A DNA stretch of 44,556 nucleotides from Corynebacterium sp. HMSC08A12 (GTDB lineage: Bacteria > Actinomycetota > Actinomycetes > Mycobacteriales > Mycobacteriaceae), in NCBI RefSeq assembly GCF_001807485.1, contig NZ_KV789187.1, positions 1-44,556 of the forward strand. Reading direction: 5' to 3'. The translations under genes and the position numbers were made by a program. Under the pieces are notes generated by a model that saw only the letters and a list, made by a program, of their open reading frames with translations, searched no databases and had not been told where the DNA came from. This document shows positions 32,970 through 42,973 of this stretch, piece by piece. Within the stretch, counting starts at the first letter, position 1; each line of letters starts with the position of its first letter.

Positions 32970-33863
32970 CTAGACGCACTGGCCAATCCAGTCGGAGAAG
33001 CGCTTGCCGGATAGCTTCTCGTAGGCCTCGATGTAGCGCGAGCGGGTGGCTTCCACCACGGAGCCCGGCAGCGGCGGCGGGGGCGTGCCCTCGGACTTGT
33101 CCCAGCCGGACTTCGGGCCGGTCAGCCAGTTGCGCACGTACTGCTTATCGAAGCTGGGCTGCACCTTGCCCTCCTCGTAGCCCTCGGCGGGCCAGTAGCG
33201 GGAGGAGTCCGGAGTCAGAACCTCATCGGCCAGTACCAGGGTGCCGTCGGCATCCAGGCCAAACTCGAACTTGGTATCAGCCAGGATCAGGCCGCGCTCC
33301 TCGGCAATGGCGGCGGCCTTCTTGTAGATCGAGAGGGTCGCATCGCGCAGCTCGTTGGCGCGCTCCTCCCCCAAAGCCTCGACGACCACGTCAAAGCTCA
33401 CGTTCTCGTCGTGGTCACCCAGCTCGGCCTTGGTGGCCGGGGTGAAGATCGGCTCCGGCAGGCGGGAGGCCTCCACGAGCCCCTCGGGCAGCTCCACACC
33501 GCACACGCTGCCGGTTTCCTGGTACTCCTTCAGGCCAGAGCCGGTCAGGTAACCGCGGGCCACGCACTCGAAGGGGATCATATCCAGCTTCTTGCACAGC
33601 ATGGCGCGGCCGAGGACGTACTCGGGGATCCGCTCGTCATCCAACGCACCGGCCAGGTGGTTGGGGAAATCGATCTCGTCAAAGAAAAAAGCGCTCACGG
33701 CAGTGAGCACCCGGCCCTTGTCTGGGATCTCAGTATCAAGGACGTAGTCGTAGGCACTGATCCGGTCACTGACAACCATCAGCAGGTTGTCCTCGTCGAC
33801 TTCGTAGATCTCCCGCACTTTACCTGCGGAATGGTGCTCGTACTCGCACAGTTCTGGACGCAT
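32970..33863 (-). CDS. purC: SAICAR synthase
   Basis: PurC joins CAIR and aspartate with ATP. The 297-residue protein has [55 protein letters not shown] and [17 protein letters not shown] 33863 is used because TACACT ends 8 nt before it and the conserved N-terminus starts there. A start 10 codons upstream has no support. It is followed by ptrB and preceded by purB, each with its own -10. Confidence 0.96.
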   Translation of the reverse strand: MRPELCEYEHHSAGKVREIYEVDEDNLLMVVSDRISAYDYVLDTEIPDKGRVLTAVSAFFFDEIDFPNHLAGALDDERIPEYVLGRAMLCKKLDMIPFECVARGYLTGSGLKEYQETGSVCGVELPEGLVEASRLPEPIFTPATKAELGDHDENVSFDVVVEALGEERANELRDATLSIYKKAAAIAEERGLILADTKFEFGLDADGTLVLADEVLTPDSSRYWPAEGYEEGKVQPSFDKQYVRNWLTGPKSGWDKSEGTPPPPLPGSVVEATRSRYIEAYEKLSGKRFSDWIGQCV

Positions 33864-33871
33864 GAGTAGAC

Positions 33872-33877
33872 AGTGTA
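33872..33877 (-). promoter_or_regulatory. purC -10, leaderless geometry
   Basis: TACACT on the minus strand ends 8 nt before ATG 33863. No ribosome-binding site is seen. Confidence 0.6.
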
Positions 33878-33940
33878 GCCCTGTACCAGGCATTTGACTA
33901 TTTGTGGCCGGAACTGTGCGAATCTTCGGCGTTTCCGCAG

Positions 33941-35371
33941 CTACAGAATCTCGCCCGGCGCGTAGGAAGCGGCCTCCGGGTGGCGGTTCTTAACTTCCTC
34001 GATGCGCGCCAGAACGCGGGACACCTGGGACTCGGCCGCGCCGATGAATGCGTGGCGATCCGCCAGAGCCTCCTCCAGCTGCGGTTCGTCCAGCGGGAAG
34101 CGGTCGTCGCCGGCGAGGCGCTGCACCAGATCCTGGTCGCCACCGTTCTCGCGCATGTTCAGCGCCACCGCCACGGCGTGCTCCTTGATCAACTCGTGGG
34201 CCGTCTCGCGGCCTACCCCGGCGCGCACGGCTGCCATCAGGATGCGCGTGGTGGCCAGGAACGGCAGGTAGCGCTCGAGCTCCCGGTCGATCATTGCCGG
34301 GAAGACTCCGAACTCGTCCAGGACGGTCAGGAAGGTCTCACACATGCCGTCGAAGGTGAAGAAGGCGTCCGGAAGAGCCACGCGACGAACCACAGAGCAG
34401 AACACGTCGCCTTCGTTCCATTGCGCACCGGCCAGGTCGGCGGCCATGGTCAGGTAGCCGCGCAGCAGGACCTGCATGCCGCCCACGCGCTCGCAGGAGC
34501 GGGCGTTCATCTTGTGCGGCATGGCGGAGGAACCGACCTGGCCTTCCTTGAAGCCCTCCGTGACGGTCTCGTTGCCCGCCATCAGGCGAATCGTCATCGA
34601 CAGCGAGGACAGGGCGGCGCCGATTTGCGCCAGGGCGCTCAGCGCGTCCATGTCCAGGCTGCGCGGGTAAACCTGGCCGACGGAATCGAATACGCGGGAG
34701 AAGCCAAGGTTCTCGGCGATGGTGCTTTCCAGTGCCGCCAGCTTGGACTCGTCGCCGCCGACCAGGTCCAGCATGTCCTGGCTGGTTCCCATCGGCCCCT
34801 TAATGCCACGCAGCGGGTAGCGCCCCAGCAGGTCCTCGATGCGCTCCAGCCCTACCAGTAGCTCATCGGCGGCGGAGGCGAAGCGCTTGCCCAAGGTCGT
34901 TGCCTGGGCGGCCACGTTGTGAGAGCGCCCGGCCATCACCAGCGACTGATTCTCCGCCGCACGGCGGCCGATGCGCGCCAGGACGGCGACAGCCTTGTCG
35001 CGGGCCAGCTGCAGGGAACTAAAGATCTGCAGCTGCTCCACGTTCTCCGTCAGGTCGCGGGAGGTCATGCCCTTGTGGATGTGCTCCTGGCCGGCCAGCG
35101 CATTGAATTCCTCAATGCGGGCCTTCACGTCGTGGCGGGTGACCTTTTCCCGCTCGGCGATGGAAGCAAGGTCTACGTTCTCGATGACCTTCTCGTAAGC
35201 CTCGATGGCCTCGGCCGGGACATCGACCCCGAGGTCGGCTTGGGCCTTCATGACGGAGATCCAGAGCTTGCGCTCCATGATGATCTTGTCCTCCGGGGAC
35301 CAAATGGCGGTCATCTCTGGGGAGGCGTAGCGATTGGCAAGGACGTTGGAAATATTTTTCTTAGCAGGCAC
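33941..35371 (-). CDS. purB: Adenylosuccinate lyase
   Basis: PurB removes fumarate from SAICAR and adenylosuccinate, so it acts in both IMP and AMP synthesis. The 476-residue protein has the fumarase/aspartase signature [14 protein letters not shown] and also [15 protein letters not shown] and [18 protein letters not shown]. The initiator is GTG at 35371, 7 nt after TAAACT. An AGGA is only 2 nt from the GTG, too close to act. purC follows on the same strand after 77 bp. Confidence 0.96.
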   Translation of the reverse strand: MPAKKNISNVLANRYASPEMTAIWSPEDKIIMERKLWISVMKAQADLGVDVPAEAIEAYEKVIENVDLASIAEREKVTRHDVKARIEEFNALAGQEHIHKGMTSRDLTENVEQLQIFSSLQLARDKAVAVLARIGRRAAENQSLVMAGRSHNVAAQATTLGKRFASAADELLVGLERIEDLLGRYPLRGIKGPMGTSQDMLDLVGGDESKLAALESTIAENLGFSRVFDSVGQVYPRSLDMDALSALAQIGAALSSLSMTIRLMAGNETVTEGFKEGQVGSSAMPHKMNARSCERVGGMQVLLRGYLTMAADLAGAQWNEGDVFCSVVRRVALPDAFFTFDGMCETFLTVLDEFGVFPAMIDRELERYLPFLATTRILMAAVRAGVGRETAHELIKEHAVAVALNMRENGGDQDLVQRLAGDDRFPLDEPQLEEALADRHAFIGAAESQVSRVLARIEEVKNRHPEAASYAPGEIL

Positions 35372-35378
35372 GTCCTCG

Positions 35379-35384
35379 AGTTTA
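35379..35384 (-). promoter_or_regulatory. purB -10, leaderless geometry
   Basis: TAAACT on the minus strand ends 7 nt before the GTG at 35371. Confidence 0.55.
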
Positions 35385-35400
35385 TGCGTACCGCTGACTT

Positions 35401-36060
35401 TTAGGAATCCGCGAACTTCTCCAAGTCCTTGATCCGCCCCGCGGCGATCACGAGGTCGCCGGAGCGAATCACGTACTCCGCCGGCGGAGTAGAGAAGTGC
35501 CCGTCCGCCGAACGCACCGCGACGATGGCGATCCCCTGCGGTGTCTCCTCCACCTTGCGACCGTGCATGTGCAGTGGCGGCGCCAGCTTGGCCATCGCAA
35601 AGTCGCGGTCGAACTCGATGTACTCCTGCACGTGGCCTGCGATCAGGTGCGCCACGCGCCGCCCGGTATCCCTTTCAGGGCGCACGACGTGGTGCACGCC
35701 GATCTGCGTAAGGATCTTCGCGTGTTGCTGGTTGTCTGCCTTCGCCCAGACGTTGGGCACCCCTAGGTCCATCACGGCGGAAGCTGTAAGTAGTGACGCC
35801 CCCATGTCTGAACCGATGCCGATTACAACACGGTGGGCATCATGCACCCCGAGCTGGCGCAGCGCATCCTGATCGGTGGTTTCGGCGATGACCGCGTGCG
35901 TCAACAGCGGGGCGGCTTTCGTCACCACAGCTTCGTCCACGTCGATGCCCAGCACCTCCACGCCGGACTGCACGAGTTCTTCGCCGAGGGCCATGCCGAA
36001 GCGGCCCAGGCCGATGATGACGACGGGAGGGTTAGCAGGGCGGGAAAAGAACTTAGCCAA
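35401..36060 (-). CDS. ktrA: Potassium uptake regulatory subunit KtrA (TrkA family)
   Basis: The 219-residue protein has an RCK N-terminal Rossmann domain (VVIIGLGRFGMALGEELVQS, with GIDVDEAVV at the strand 2 acidic end) and a C-terminal TrkA-C domain (about 135-219). It forms a cytosolic ring that gates KtrB in response to ATP/ADP or c-di-AMP. Its start codon overlaps the end of ktrB by 8 nt, so the two are translationally coupled. purB follows downstream. Confidence 0.92.
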   Translation of the reverse strand: MAKFFSRPANPPVVIIGLGRFGMALGEELVQSGVEVLGIDVDEAVVTKAAPLLTHAVIAETTDQDALRQLGVHDAHRVVIGIGSDMGASLLTASAVMDLGVPNVWAKADNQQHAKILTQIGVHHVVRPERDTGRRVAHLIAGHVQEYIEFDRDFAMAKLAPPLHMHGRKVEETPQGIAIVAVRSADGHFSTPPAEYVIRSGDLVIAAGRIKDLEKFADS

Positions 36061-37417
36061 TGAACGGCCTTTCTACTGGGTAGGAATAGAGGCGTTGGTT
36101 AGTGCGGGCGGCCAGAGCCGCGACCACGGTGATGGGACCGATGCGTCCGAGGTACATCAGCACGACCAGCCATATGCGGGCGAAGTCCGGCAGCTCCGGG
36201 GTGATGCCGGTGGTCAGGCCCACGGTGGCGAAAGCGGAGATGGTCTCGAAGGTGATTTGATGGGAATCGTACTGCGGCAGCAAAAGTTGCAGCGCCATGA
36301 TGGATACTCCGACCACCAGGAAGGCCATCATGAATACCGCCATCGCCTGGCGGACGATGCGGCTCGGAATTCGCCGACCGGCGACCAGCAGCTGCTCGTC
36401 GCCACGCACCTCCGCGATCAACACGGCCACCAGCACCGCAGCGGTCGTCACCTTCACGCCACCCGCGGTGCCGCCCGAGCCGCCGCCGATGAACATCAGA
36501 AAGTCCGTCAGCATCAGCGAGGACGGGCGCAGCTCCGTCAGATCCACTGAGTTGAAGCCGGCCGTGCGGGAGGAAACAGAGTGGAAGAACGCCGCCTGCA
36601 GCGCCGATAGCGGTGTGAGGTCGCGCAGGGCGTTGGTCCACTCCATCAGCGCGAAGCCGACCGTACCCACCACCAGCAGGATTGCGGTGCCGGTGAGCGT
36701 GAAGATCAAAGTCAGCGATGGCGGGCGCTTCACCTTCGAACGCCACCGCGCCCGCAGTTCCAGCAGCACGGGGAAACCCAGGCCGCCTATGACGATGCCG
36801 ACGGCGATGGGCAGGATGATGCCCGCGTCGTTGACGTAGGGCATCAGGTTGTCGGAGCGCAGGCCGAAGCCAGCGTTGTTGAACGCGGAGATCGCGTGGA
36901 ACGTACCCTCCCACACTGCCGGCAAGAAGCCGTATCCATAGCCAGAGGCAAAGCGGAAGGTCAGCACAATGGCTATCACCAGCTCAGTGGCCAGGGAAAA
37001 GCCGATGGTGCCGAAGATGATGGTGCGGATTTCGCCCAGGCTTCTTCCGCGTTGTTCCGCGGCGGCGCGCAGGCGGCCTTTGACGCCCATCTGTCCAGCC
37101 AAAACATAACTCACCACAGTGGCGAGTGTCATGATGCCGAGACCTCCGACCTGGATGAGCAGCATGATGACGACCTGCCCGAAATGGGACCAGTAGGTCG
37201 CGGTATCCACGACGGTGAGACCGGTCAAGCAAGTGGCCGAAGTGGCGGTGAAAAGAGCGGTGGTGAACTCCGGGCTCTCCGGTCCGCTGCGGGATATGGG
37301 CAACAGCAACAGCGCCGTGCCTGCGAGGATAAGCAGCAGGAAACTGACGGAGACCAGCTGCGCGGGGCTGAAGCCTTGCCAGCCCCGCCGGCGATTTTCG
37401 CCTGGGTGTGCAATCAC
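36053..37417 (-). CDS. ktrB: Potassium transporter subunit KtrB (TrkH/Ktr family)
   Basis: The 454-residue membrane protein has four repeated pore units with loops SATCLTGLTVVDT, SAFNNAGFGL, SSRTAGFNSVD and FATVGLTTGIT, whose central Gly line the selectivity filter. About ten membrane segments are present. It mediates K+ (Na+-linked) uptake. The start is GTG at 37417, 8 nt after TAATGT. It is cotranscribed with ktrA downstream. Confidence 0.93.
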   Translation of the reverse strand: MIAHPGENRRRGWQGFSPAQLVSVSFLLLILAGTALLLLPISRSGPESPEFTTALFTATSATCLTGLTVVDTATYWSHFGQVVIMLLIQVGGLGIMTLATVVSYVLAGQMGVKGRLRAAAEQRGRSLGEIRTIIFGTIGFSLATELVIAIVLTFRFASGYGYGFLPAVWEGTFHAISAFNNAGFGLRSDNLMPYVNDAGIILPIAVGIVIGGLGFPVLLELRARWRSKVKRPPSLTLIFTLTGTAILLVVGTVGFALMEWTNALRDLTPLSALQAAFFHSVSSRTAGFNSVDLTELRPSSLMLTDFLMFIGGGSGGTAGGVKVTTAAVLVAVLIAEVRGDEQLLVAGRRIPSRIVRQAMAVFMMAFLVVGVSIMALQLLLPQYDSHQITFETISAFATVGLTTGITPELPDFARIWLVVLMYLGRIGPITVVAALAARTNQRLYSYPVERPFIG

Positions 37418-37425
37418 AAGTGGTT

Positions 37426-37431
37426 ACATTA
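37426..37431 (-). promoter_or_regulatory. ktrB -10, leaderless geometry
   Basis: TAATGT on the minus strand ends 8 nt before the GTG at 37417. Confidence 0.45.
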
Positions 37432-37492
37432 AACCTATTGCCCCCCAGTGCGAAACCCTTATGCGCGAGTTTTTCTCACAACATCCCGGGCG

Positions 37493-38749
37493 CTAGATGG
37501 AAATGCGGCCTTCAACTGCGGGAAGGGCGATGTCGGAGCGGTAGTGCGAACCTTCCAGCTGGATGCCCTGCAGGGTCTCATAGGCCTGCTTGCGTGCCTC
37601 TGCCAGGGTGGCGCCGGTGCCGATGACGTTCAGCACGCGGCCGCCGGAGCTCACCAGCTGACCATTCTGTTCCGCCACGCCCGCGGCCAAAATGCCGCGG
37701 GATTCGTTGCCCGGCTCCGCGCCGACAATCGGCTTGCCGGTAACCGGGCTGGCCGGGTAGTTCTCGGCGGCTAGCACGACAGTCAGCGCGTAACCGTCCT
37801 CCCACTCCAGCGGCGGAAGCTGGTCCAGGGTGCCGGTCGCCACAGCATTCAGCACCCCACCCAGCGGGGTCTTCAGCAAACGCAGCACGGGCTGAGTCTC
37901 CGGGTCGCCGAAGCGGCAGTTGAATTCCACCACAGCCGGACCTTCGCTACCCCAGGCCAGACCTGCGTACAGCAGGCCGTTGAAAGGCACGCCCTCGGCG
38001 ACCATCTGCTTGGCCACCGGCTCCACAACCTCGGTCACGATGCGCTGCACGCCATCCGCCGGCAGCCACGGCAGCGGAGTGTAGGCGCCCATGCCGCCGG
38101 TGTTTGGGCCTTCGTCGTTGTCCCCCACTCGCTTGAAGTCCTGCGCGGGCAGCAGCGGCACCACGGTCTCGCCATCCACCAGGCAGAACAGGGAAACCTC
38201 CGGGCCATCCAGGAAGCTTTCCAGCAGCACCGGGTTGCCGCCTGCGTGCACGGCGTGGATGTGCTCCAGAGCCTCCGCACGGTCGGCCGTGACCACCACA
38301 CCCTTTCCGCCGGCCAGTCCATCGTCCTTGACAACGTAAGTTGGGCCGAACTTGTCGAGGGTGGCGTCAATAAAAGAATCGCTAGACCCGACAGGAACAG
38401 CGACGGCATCGGCGGTACGGACCTGCGCCTTGGCCATGATGTCCTTCGCGAAGGCCTTCGAACCCTCGATCTGTGCGGCGGCGGCCGACGGACCGAACAC
38501 GGCAAAGCCCGCCGCTCGCAGCTCGTCGGCAACCCCGGCGACCAGCGGGATCTCGGGGCCGATAACAACCAGATCCGCCTCGATCTCGCGGGCCAGGGCC
38601 ACCGGATCGCCATCCGGGTGCAGGGTGGCCACGGCCGTCATGCCGGCGTTACCCGGGCTGACGTGAACCTGTTCGACGGAGGGATCCAGGGACAAAGAAT
38701 AAGCCAGTGCGTGCTCGCGGGCACCGCTGCCGATAACAAGAATGCGCAT
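37493..38749 (-). CDS. purD: Phosphoribosylamine-glycine ligase
   Basis: PurD joins phosphoribosylamine and glycine with ATP to GAR, the step after PurF. The 418-residue ATP-grasp protein has [43 protein letters not shown] and the metal site [17 protein letters not shown] 38749 is 8 nt after TAGACT, so the mRNA is probably leaderless. It is divergent from the HIT gene, 65 bp away. Confidence 0.96.
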   Translation of the reverse strand: MRILVIGSGAREHALAYSLSLDPSVEQVHVSPGNAGMTAVATLHPDGDPVALAREIEADLVVIGPEIPLVAGVADELRAAGFAVFGPSAAAAQIEGSKAFAKDIMAKAQVRTADAVAVPVGSSDSFIDATLDKFGPTYVVKDDGLAGGKGVVVTADRAEALEHIHAVHAGGNPVLLESFLDGPEVSLFCLVDGETVVPLLPAQDFKRVGDNDEGPNTGGMGAYTPLPWLPADGVQRIVTEVVEPVAKQMVAEGVPFNGLLYAGLAWGSEGPAVVEFNCRFGDPETQPVLRLLKTPLGGVLNAVATGTLDQLPPLEWEDGYALTVVLAAENYPASPVTGKPIVGAEPGNESRGILAAGVAEQNGQLVSSGGRVLNVIGTGATLAEARKQAYETLQGIQLEGSHYRSDIALPAVEGRISI

Positions 38750-38757
38750 GGTTCCCC

Positions 38758-38763
38758 AGTCTA
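38758..38763 (-). promoter_or_regulatory. purD -10, leaderless geometry
   Basis: TAGACT on the minus strand ends 8 nt before the ATG. No ribosome-binding site precedes the start. Confidence 0.6.
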
Positions 38764-38801
38764 GCGAAGCTAACCCCCGCCACCAGATACGTTTAACGCG
38801 C

Positions 38802-38807
38802 TAACAT
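38802..38807 (+). promoter_or_regulatory. HIT gene -10, leaderless geometry
   Basis: TAACAT ends 7 nt before the ATG at 38815. It lies back to back with the purD -10, about 40 bp away. Confidence 0.5.
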
Positions 38808-38814
38808 CGGCAGC

Positions 38815-39252
38815 ATGGCTACGGTATTCACGAAAATCCTGAACGGTGAGATTCCCGGTCGCATCGTCTACCGCGACGAAACCGCGGCGGCGTTTTTGAC
38901 CATCGAACCCGCGGCATACGGCCACACGCTGGTCGTACCGATCGAGGAGGTCGACCGCTGGACCGATATGGATGCGACAACGTGGGCTCACTGCAACGAA
39001 GTCGCGCAGCTGGTGGGCAAGGCCATCGTCGAGGCTTTTGACGCCCCCCGCGCCGGCTACCTGATCGCTGGATTCGAGGTGCCACACGCCCACATCCACA
39101 TTTTCCCGGCTTCCGACATGTCCGGCTACAGCCTGCAGAACGTGATGCGGATGGACGAGACGGATCCAGAGAAGATGGATGAGTCGGCGGCCAAGATCCG
39201 CCAAGCGCTGCAGGCTCAGGGTGTAGACGAGGCGAAGATCCCTTCCGCTTAA
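38815..39252 (+). CDS. HIT family nucleotide hydrolase/transferase
   Basis: The 145-residue protein has the early Hint-type sequence TKILNGEIPGRIVYRDE and the histidine triad HAHIHIF with His91, His93 and His95. Family members hydrolyse nucleoside 5'-phosphoramidates or acyl-AMP. Its substrate is unknown. The start ATG follows a TAACAT -10 by 7 nt. Divergent purD and downstream lipase are its neighbours. Confidence 0.92.
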   Translation: MATVFTKILNGEIPGRIVYRDETAAAFLTIEPAAYGHTLVVPIEEVDRWTDMDATTWAHCNEVAQLVGKAIVEAFDAPRAGYLIAGFEVPHAHIHIFPASDMSGYSLQNVMRMDETDPEKMDESAAKIRQALQAQGVDEAKIPSA

Positions 39253-39315
39253 AGGCTTGAAAGTTTAGAGCACAGCCCCCTTCTTTCGTTTCATTGTCAT
39301 TGCGGTGGATAACCA

Positions 39316-40521
39316 GTGGAAAACGACAACAACGACAACGTGGTTGACCCAGAGGTCTCCCCAGAGCTCGACCCAGAACTCGGCCTAGAGGAACTAGCCG
39401 AGGTCGATCCCCCGGCGAGTGCAGCCGTGGCAGAGAGCTTCAAGGACCCCGATAGCTTCGATAGCTACGACGGCTACGGCAACTATCGCAGTGGCTCTTC
39501 GGACGATGACTACGACCCCGCCAACGCGGGCGACGTCATCGGCCCCGACCCTGATATCCGCAGCTGGCTTAGCCGCCTTGGCAGCGGCATGGCCAGCGGT
39601 CTTTCCAACACCGGGCGCTTCCTTTGGGACATTCCGGGGCGCATGACCCGCCCGCAGCTACCGCAGCTCCGCGGTGCCATCCCCGACCCGCCGCTGGGCG
39701 CCCGCCAAGTCTCCCCCGGTTACGCGGACGACCTCTGGCAAGCCCGCCCCACTATCGACCGCCCGTACCCGGTAATCCTGATCCACGGGACGATCAGCTC
39801 GAAGAACGTGTGGCAGAACCTGGTTCTGCGCCTGCGGGACGACGACTTTGTGGTGTTCAGCCCGGACTATGGCGTGCACGGAACGCAGGATATTCCAACC
39901 TCCGCCCAGGACATCGGTGCCTACATCGAGCAGGTGCTGGCCGCCACGGGCGCGGAGGCTGTGGACATCGTGGGACATTCCCAGGGTGGGCTGCTGGCCC
40001 GCTATTGGATCAACGAGCTCGGCGGCGAGGATTACGTCCACCACCTCATCACGCTCGGCGCTCCGCACCAGGGCACCACACTCATGGGCATGTTGGGCGG
40101 CATGTTTACCACGGACATGAGCCAGCGCGTGGCGGCTGCCACCATTCGCCGGGTCTTCGGCGCGGCGGGCATGCAGCAGGTCATCGGTTCGCCGCTGATG
40201 GAAACCCTGGCGGCCTCCCCCGAAACCCGCAACCACATTCGCTACACCTGCTACGCCACTCGCAACGATGCCACCGTGGTGCCTCACGAAAATGCCTTCT
40301 TGGGTGACCGGCAGCCCACCATCCCCAGCGACCACACCACGTTCCAACTCGAGGACGGCCATTCAAACGACACGGGCGAGGCCATCATCACGAACTATTT
40401 CCTGCAGGACTTGGGCGTGTCCAAGTGCAAGCACGAGGAGCTGCCGACGAACCCGGACGTGCAGGACATCGTCCACTTGGCACTGCTCGACGGCTTGGAG
40501 GAAGGCGATACAGAAGCGTAG
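39316..40521 (+). CDS. Alpha/beta-hydrolase, triacylglycerol lipase-like
   Basis: The 401-residue protein has a lipase core (about 150-345): oxyanion loop VILIHGTISSKNVW and nucleophile elbow GHSQGGLLARYW with Ser222. ITLGAPHQGTTLMG follows. Candidate Asp and His partners are in TRNDATVVP and EDGHSND. The similarity is to class I-type lipases acting on acylglycerols. The first 80 residues are very acidic and poor in hydrophobic residues, and neither a signal peptide nor a membrane anchor is visible, which is unusual for this family. GTG 39316 is the start, with a weak GGTGG. It is convergent with phoS. Confidence 0.8.
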   Translation: MENDNNDNVVDPEVSPELDPELGLEELAEVDPPASAAVAESFKDPDSFDSYDGYGNYRSGSSDDDYDPANAGDVIGPDPDIRSWLSRLGSGMASGLSNTGRFLWDIPGRMTRPQLPQLRGAIPDPPLGARQVSPGYADDLWQARPTIDRPYPVILIHGTISSKNVWQNLVLRLRDDDFVVFSPDYGVHGTQDIPTSAQDIGAYIEQVLAATGAEAVDIVGHSQGGLLARYWINELGGEDYVHHLITLGAPHQGTTLMGMLGGMFTTDMSQRVAAATIRRVFGAAGMQQVIGSPLMETLAASPETRNHIRYTCYATRNDATVVPHENAFLGDRQPTIPSDHTTFQLEDGHSNDTGEAIITNYFLQDLGVSKCKHEELPTNPDVQDIVHLALLDGLEEGDTEA

Positions 40522-40545
40522 GCGGGGCGGCCTCACATGCCCCGC
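40522..40545. terminator. Hairpin between lipase and phoS genes
   Basis: GCGGGGC (40522-40528) and GCCCCGC (40539-40545) form a perfect 7-bp stem with a 10-nt loop in the 30-bp gap of two convergent genes. There is no T-run, so it is a weak bidirectional candidate. Confidence 0.45.
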
Positions 40546-40551
40546 GGGGCG

Positions 40552-42141
40552 CTATTCCGCTTCGGGTGCTTCGGGCAACTCGATCCGGAAGCGCGTTCCC
40601 TTGCCTTCTTCGCTGTCCACGGTGACCGTGCCGCCGTGGACCTCCACCAGCCCCTTGACGATCGACAGCCCCAGCCCCGAGCCACCGGAAGCTCGGGAGC
40701 GCGAAACATCCGGGCGGTAGAACCTTTCAAACAGGTGTGGCACGTCTTCAGCCGGGATGCCCTGGCCGTTGTCCTCCACATCCACGATCACGTTGCCGTC
40801 GCGCTTATCCAGGCGCAGCTTCACCTCAGCGTCTTCGCCCGCGTGCCGCAACGCATTGGTCACTAGGTTGCCCAGCACCTGGTGCAGGCGGTTCACGTCG
40901 CCGATGACGATCGGCACATCCCCGGTTTCGTTGACGACCTGCACCGTGCGGTTCGGGAATCCCGCGCGCGCCGACTCCGCGGTTTCCAGCACCAATTCCA
41001 GCATGTCCACGCGGTTCTTCGCCAGCGGTCGGCCTTCGTCCATGCGGACCAGTGCGAGGAGGTCTTCGACCAGCAGACTCATGCGGCCAGCCTCTTCCGA
41101 AATCCGGTCGATGACCATGGGGGCGTCATCAGTAGCACCCGATTGGTACAGCTCCGCGTATCCGCGCACCGACGTCAACGGCGTGCGCAGCTCGTGCGAA
41201 GCATCCCCGATGAAGCGGCGCATCGATGCCTCGGAGCGACGTGCCTGCCTTTCCGAAGCGCCAATGGCCACGAACGCCGCTTGGATCTGCGCGAGCATCT
41301 TGTTGAGCGCCTGCGAAAGCCGCCCGACCTCTGTGTTGGGCCGCCAATTCGGCACGCGCTGCCCGAGGTCACCGTTCGAAATTTTTGACGCCGTCAGTTC
41401 CACCTCGTTCAGTGGACGCAAAGCGCGGCGCACCAGATACATCGATGCCAGGATGACGAACGCGACGACCGTCAGGCCGATCACTGCCTGCAACAGCACG
41501 AGGCGGGAGATAATGTGCTCTTCTTCGGCCAAAGGCAGGGCAACGATCGTGATGGTGCCGTCGTCATTGCGGAAGCTGGTAGCACGCCAACTGATGTGCG
41601 TGCCGGAGTCCTCGCGCGAGCCGACGGTCACGGGCATGGTGGGCTGCCCCAGACCGCGGATCTCGGGGCGAGCCTTCAACGGGGAGTTGAAGTACTCATA
41701 GGAGACCTGGTCGTCGACCACCAGAATGTAGAAGTCGCTGGGTGGGCGGGTAACACCGGTGACGGGATTCGGCGGCTGCTGGAGGTTCAGTACACCGAAA
41801 CCTTCCAGCCCCAGAGCGCTGCTGTCGCTCCCGCTCCCGCTCGGCGCACTCTGATCCTCGGAATTGCCGTCGGCGAGGCCGGACCGGTGAGCCCAACCGT
41901 TTGTCGCCTGATCTAGCTGCTCATCAACCCTTTGAATGAGGAAACGCTGCAGGGTGGTCGTCACGGAAACACCGGAAACCGTTAGCCCCATTGCGACCAG
42001 CACCGCGATCACCACGACCAGGGAGATGCGCAGCGGATAGTGAGACAGGAAATGCCCAGGATGACCGGAGCGGACGGGGACGGCGGAGCCTACAGCAGAC
42101 ACAGCAGACTCGGGCGCGCCGGTGTTATCAGCGTTGGACAT
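40552..42141 (-). CDS. phoS: Phosphate-starvation sensor histidine kinase (PhoS type)
   Basis: The 529-residue membrane kinase has two membrane segments (about 39-60 and 212-236), an extracytoplasmic domain of about 150 residues between them, HAMP (about 237-290), HisKA with the phospho-acceptor His316 in DASHELRTPL, and HATPase with NALRHA, EDNGQGIP and GGSGLGLSIVKGL. The paired regulator lies 12 bp upstream on the same strand. Assignment to PhoS rests on this partner, the domain order and the gene position, since MprB-like kinases look similar. Partner pst genes and phoU are also in the window. Confidence 0.85.
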   Translation of the reverse strand: MSNADNTGAPESAVSAVGSAVPVRSGHPGHFLSHYPLRISLVVVIAVLVAMGLTVSGVSVTTTLQRFLIQRVDEQLDQATNGWAHRSGLADGNSEDQSAPSGSGSDSSALGLEGFGVLNLQQPPNPVTGVTRPPSDFYILVVDDQVSYEYFNSPLKARPEIRGLGQPTMPVTVGSREDSGTHISWRATSFRNDDGTITIVALPLAEEEHIISRLVLLQAVIGLTVVAFVILASMYLVRRALRPLNEVELTASKISNGDLGQRVPNWRPNTEVGRLSQALNKMLAQIQAAFVAIGASERQARRSEASMRRFIGDASHELRTPLTSVRGYAELYQSGATDDAPMVIDRISEEAGRMSLLVEDLLALVRMDEGRPLAKNRVDMLELVLETAESARAGFPNRTVQVVNETGDVPIVIGDVNRLHQVLGNLVTNALRHAGEDAEVKLRLDKRDGNVIVDVEDNGQGIPAEDVPHLFERFYRPDVSRSRASGGSGLGLSIVKGLVEVHGGTVTVDSEEGKGTRFRIELPEAPEAE

Positions 42142-42153
42142 AGGAATCAGGTT

Positions 42154-42855
42154 TTAGCTGCGGGGCTTACGCAACACGTAACCCACACCGCGGACGGTCT
42201 GGATGAGGTGTGGCTCTTCCTTGTCGATCTTGCGGCGCAGGTAGGAAACATAGGACTCGACGACGTTGCCGTCGCCGCCAAAGTCGTAATTCCACACGTG
42301 ATCCAGGATCTTCGCCTTGCTCAGCACAACCTCGGCGTTGACCAGCAGGTAGCGCAGCAATTTGAATTCCGTGGGCGATAGGTCGACGATCTCGCCGGCC
42401 TTCGTGACCTCGTGCATGTCGTCATCCAGAGTGATGTCCTCGTAGGTGATCAGGCTGGATTCCTGCTCTTCCTCGGAGGACACACGGCGCAGGATCACGC
42501 GCAGTCGGGTAATGACCTCTTCCAGGCTGAACGGCTTGGTCACATAGTCATCGGCGCCGATGGTCAGGCCGTGGATTCGGTCCTCCACACCGTCCTTTGC
42601 GGTGAGGAAGAGCGCCGGGGCATCGTGGCCTGCGGCGCGGAGCTTGTTGAGGAGGGTGAAGCCATCCATGCCGGGCATCATGACGTCCAGGATGAAAGCG
42701 TCCGGTTGGTAGGTTTCCGCCAGCGCCAGCGCGTCTTGGCCGTTGTCGGCCGTTTCCACATCAAACCCCTGAAACTTCAGGCTTACCTTGAGGAGGTCAG
42801 AAATATTGGCCTCGTCGTCGACGACGAGGACCTTCACCGGCTGGGCGTTAGGCAT
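42154..42855 (-). CDS. phoR: OmpR-family phosphate response regulator (PhoR type)
   Basis: The 233-residue protein has a receiver domain with Asp57 (FILDVMMPGMDG), the Lys in DDYVTKPFSL, and a winged-helix domain (about 135-230) ending in LIQTVRGVGYVLRKPRS. It is named phoR in Corynebacterium for the regulator, unlike E. coli. GAGG lies 9 nt before ATG 42855. Two earlier in-frame ATGs sit on or next to that site, so 42855 is the better start. phoS follows and is likely cotranscribed. One GTGAAC half site (42920-42925) upstream resembles the pstS repeat, but it is single. Confidence 0.87.
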   Translation of the reverse strand: MPNAQPVKVLVVDDEANISDLLKVSLKFQGFDVETADNGQDALALAETYQPDAFILDVMMPGMDGFTLLNKLRAAGHDAPALFLTAKDGVEDRIHGLTIGADDYVTKPFSLEEVITRLRVILRRVSSEEEQESSLITYEDITLDDDMHEVTKAGEIVDLSPTEFKLLRYLLVNAEVVLSKAKILDHVWNYDFGGDGNVVESYVSYLRRKIDKEEPHLIQTVRGVGYVLRKPRS

Positions 42856-42947
42856 TGTCATGCACCTCATTGTGCTGCAGAGAATTAGCGTCTATCTGCA
42901 TGATAGCTGGATGTTTCCTGTGAACCCTGTAGCGGTTTCCCACCATG

Positions 42948-42973
42948 GCATACCAACGCGGCATACCAACGCG
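42948..42973 (+). repeat. 13-bp tandem duplication between phoR and the L,D-transpeptidase
   Basis: GCATACCAACGCG occurs at 42948-42960 and immediately again at 42961-42973. The 270-bp gap around it otherwise shows only the divergent promoter regions and no gene. Confidence 0.9.

Noticed and set aside
42920..42925. GTGAAC upstream of phoR as a second Pho box
   Set aside because: Only one half site is present, without the 11-bp repeat seen at pstS.
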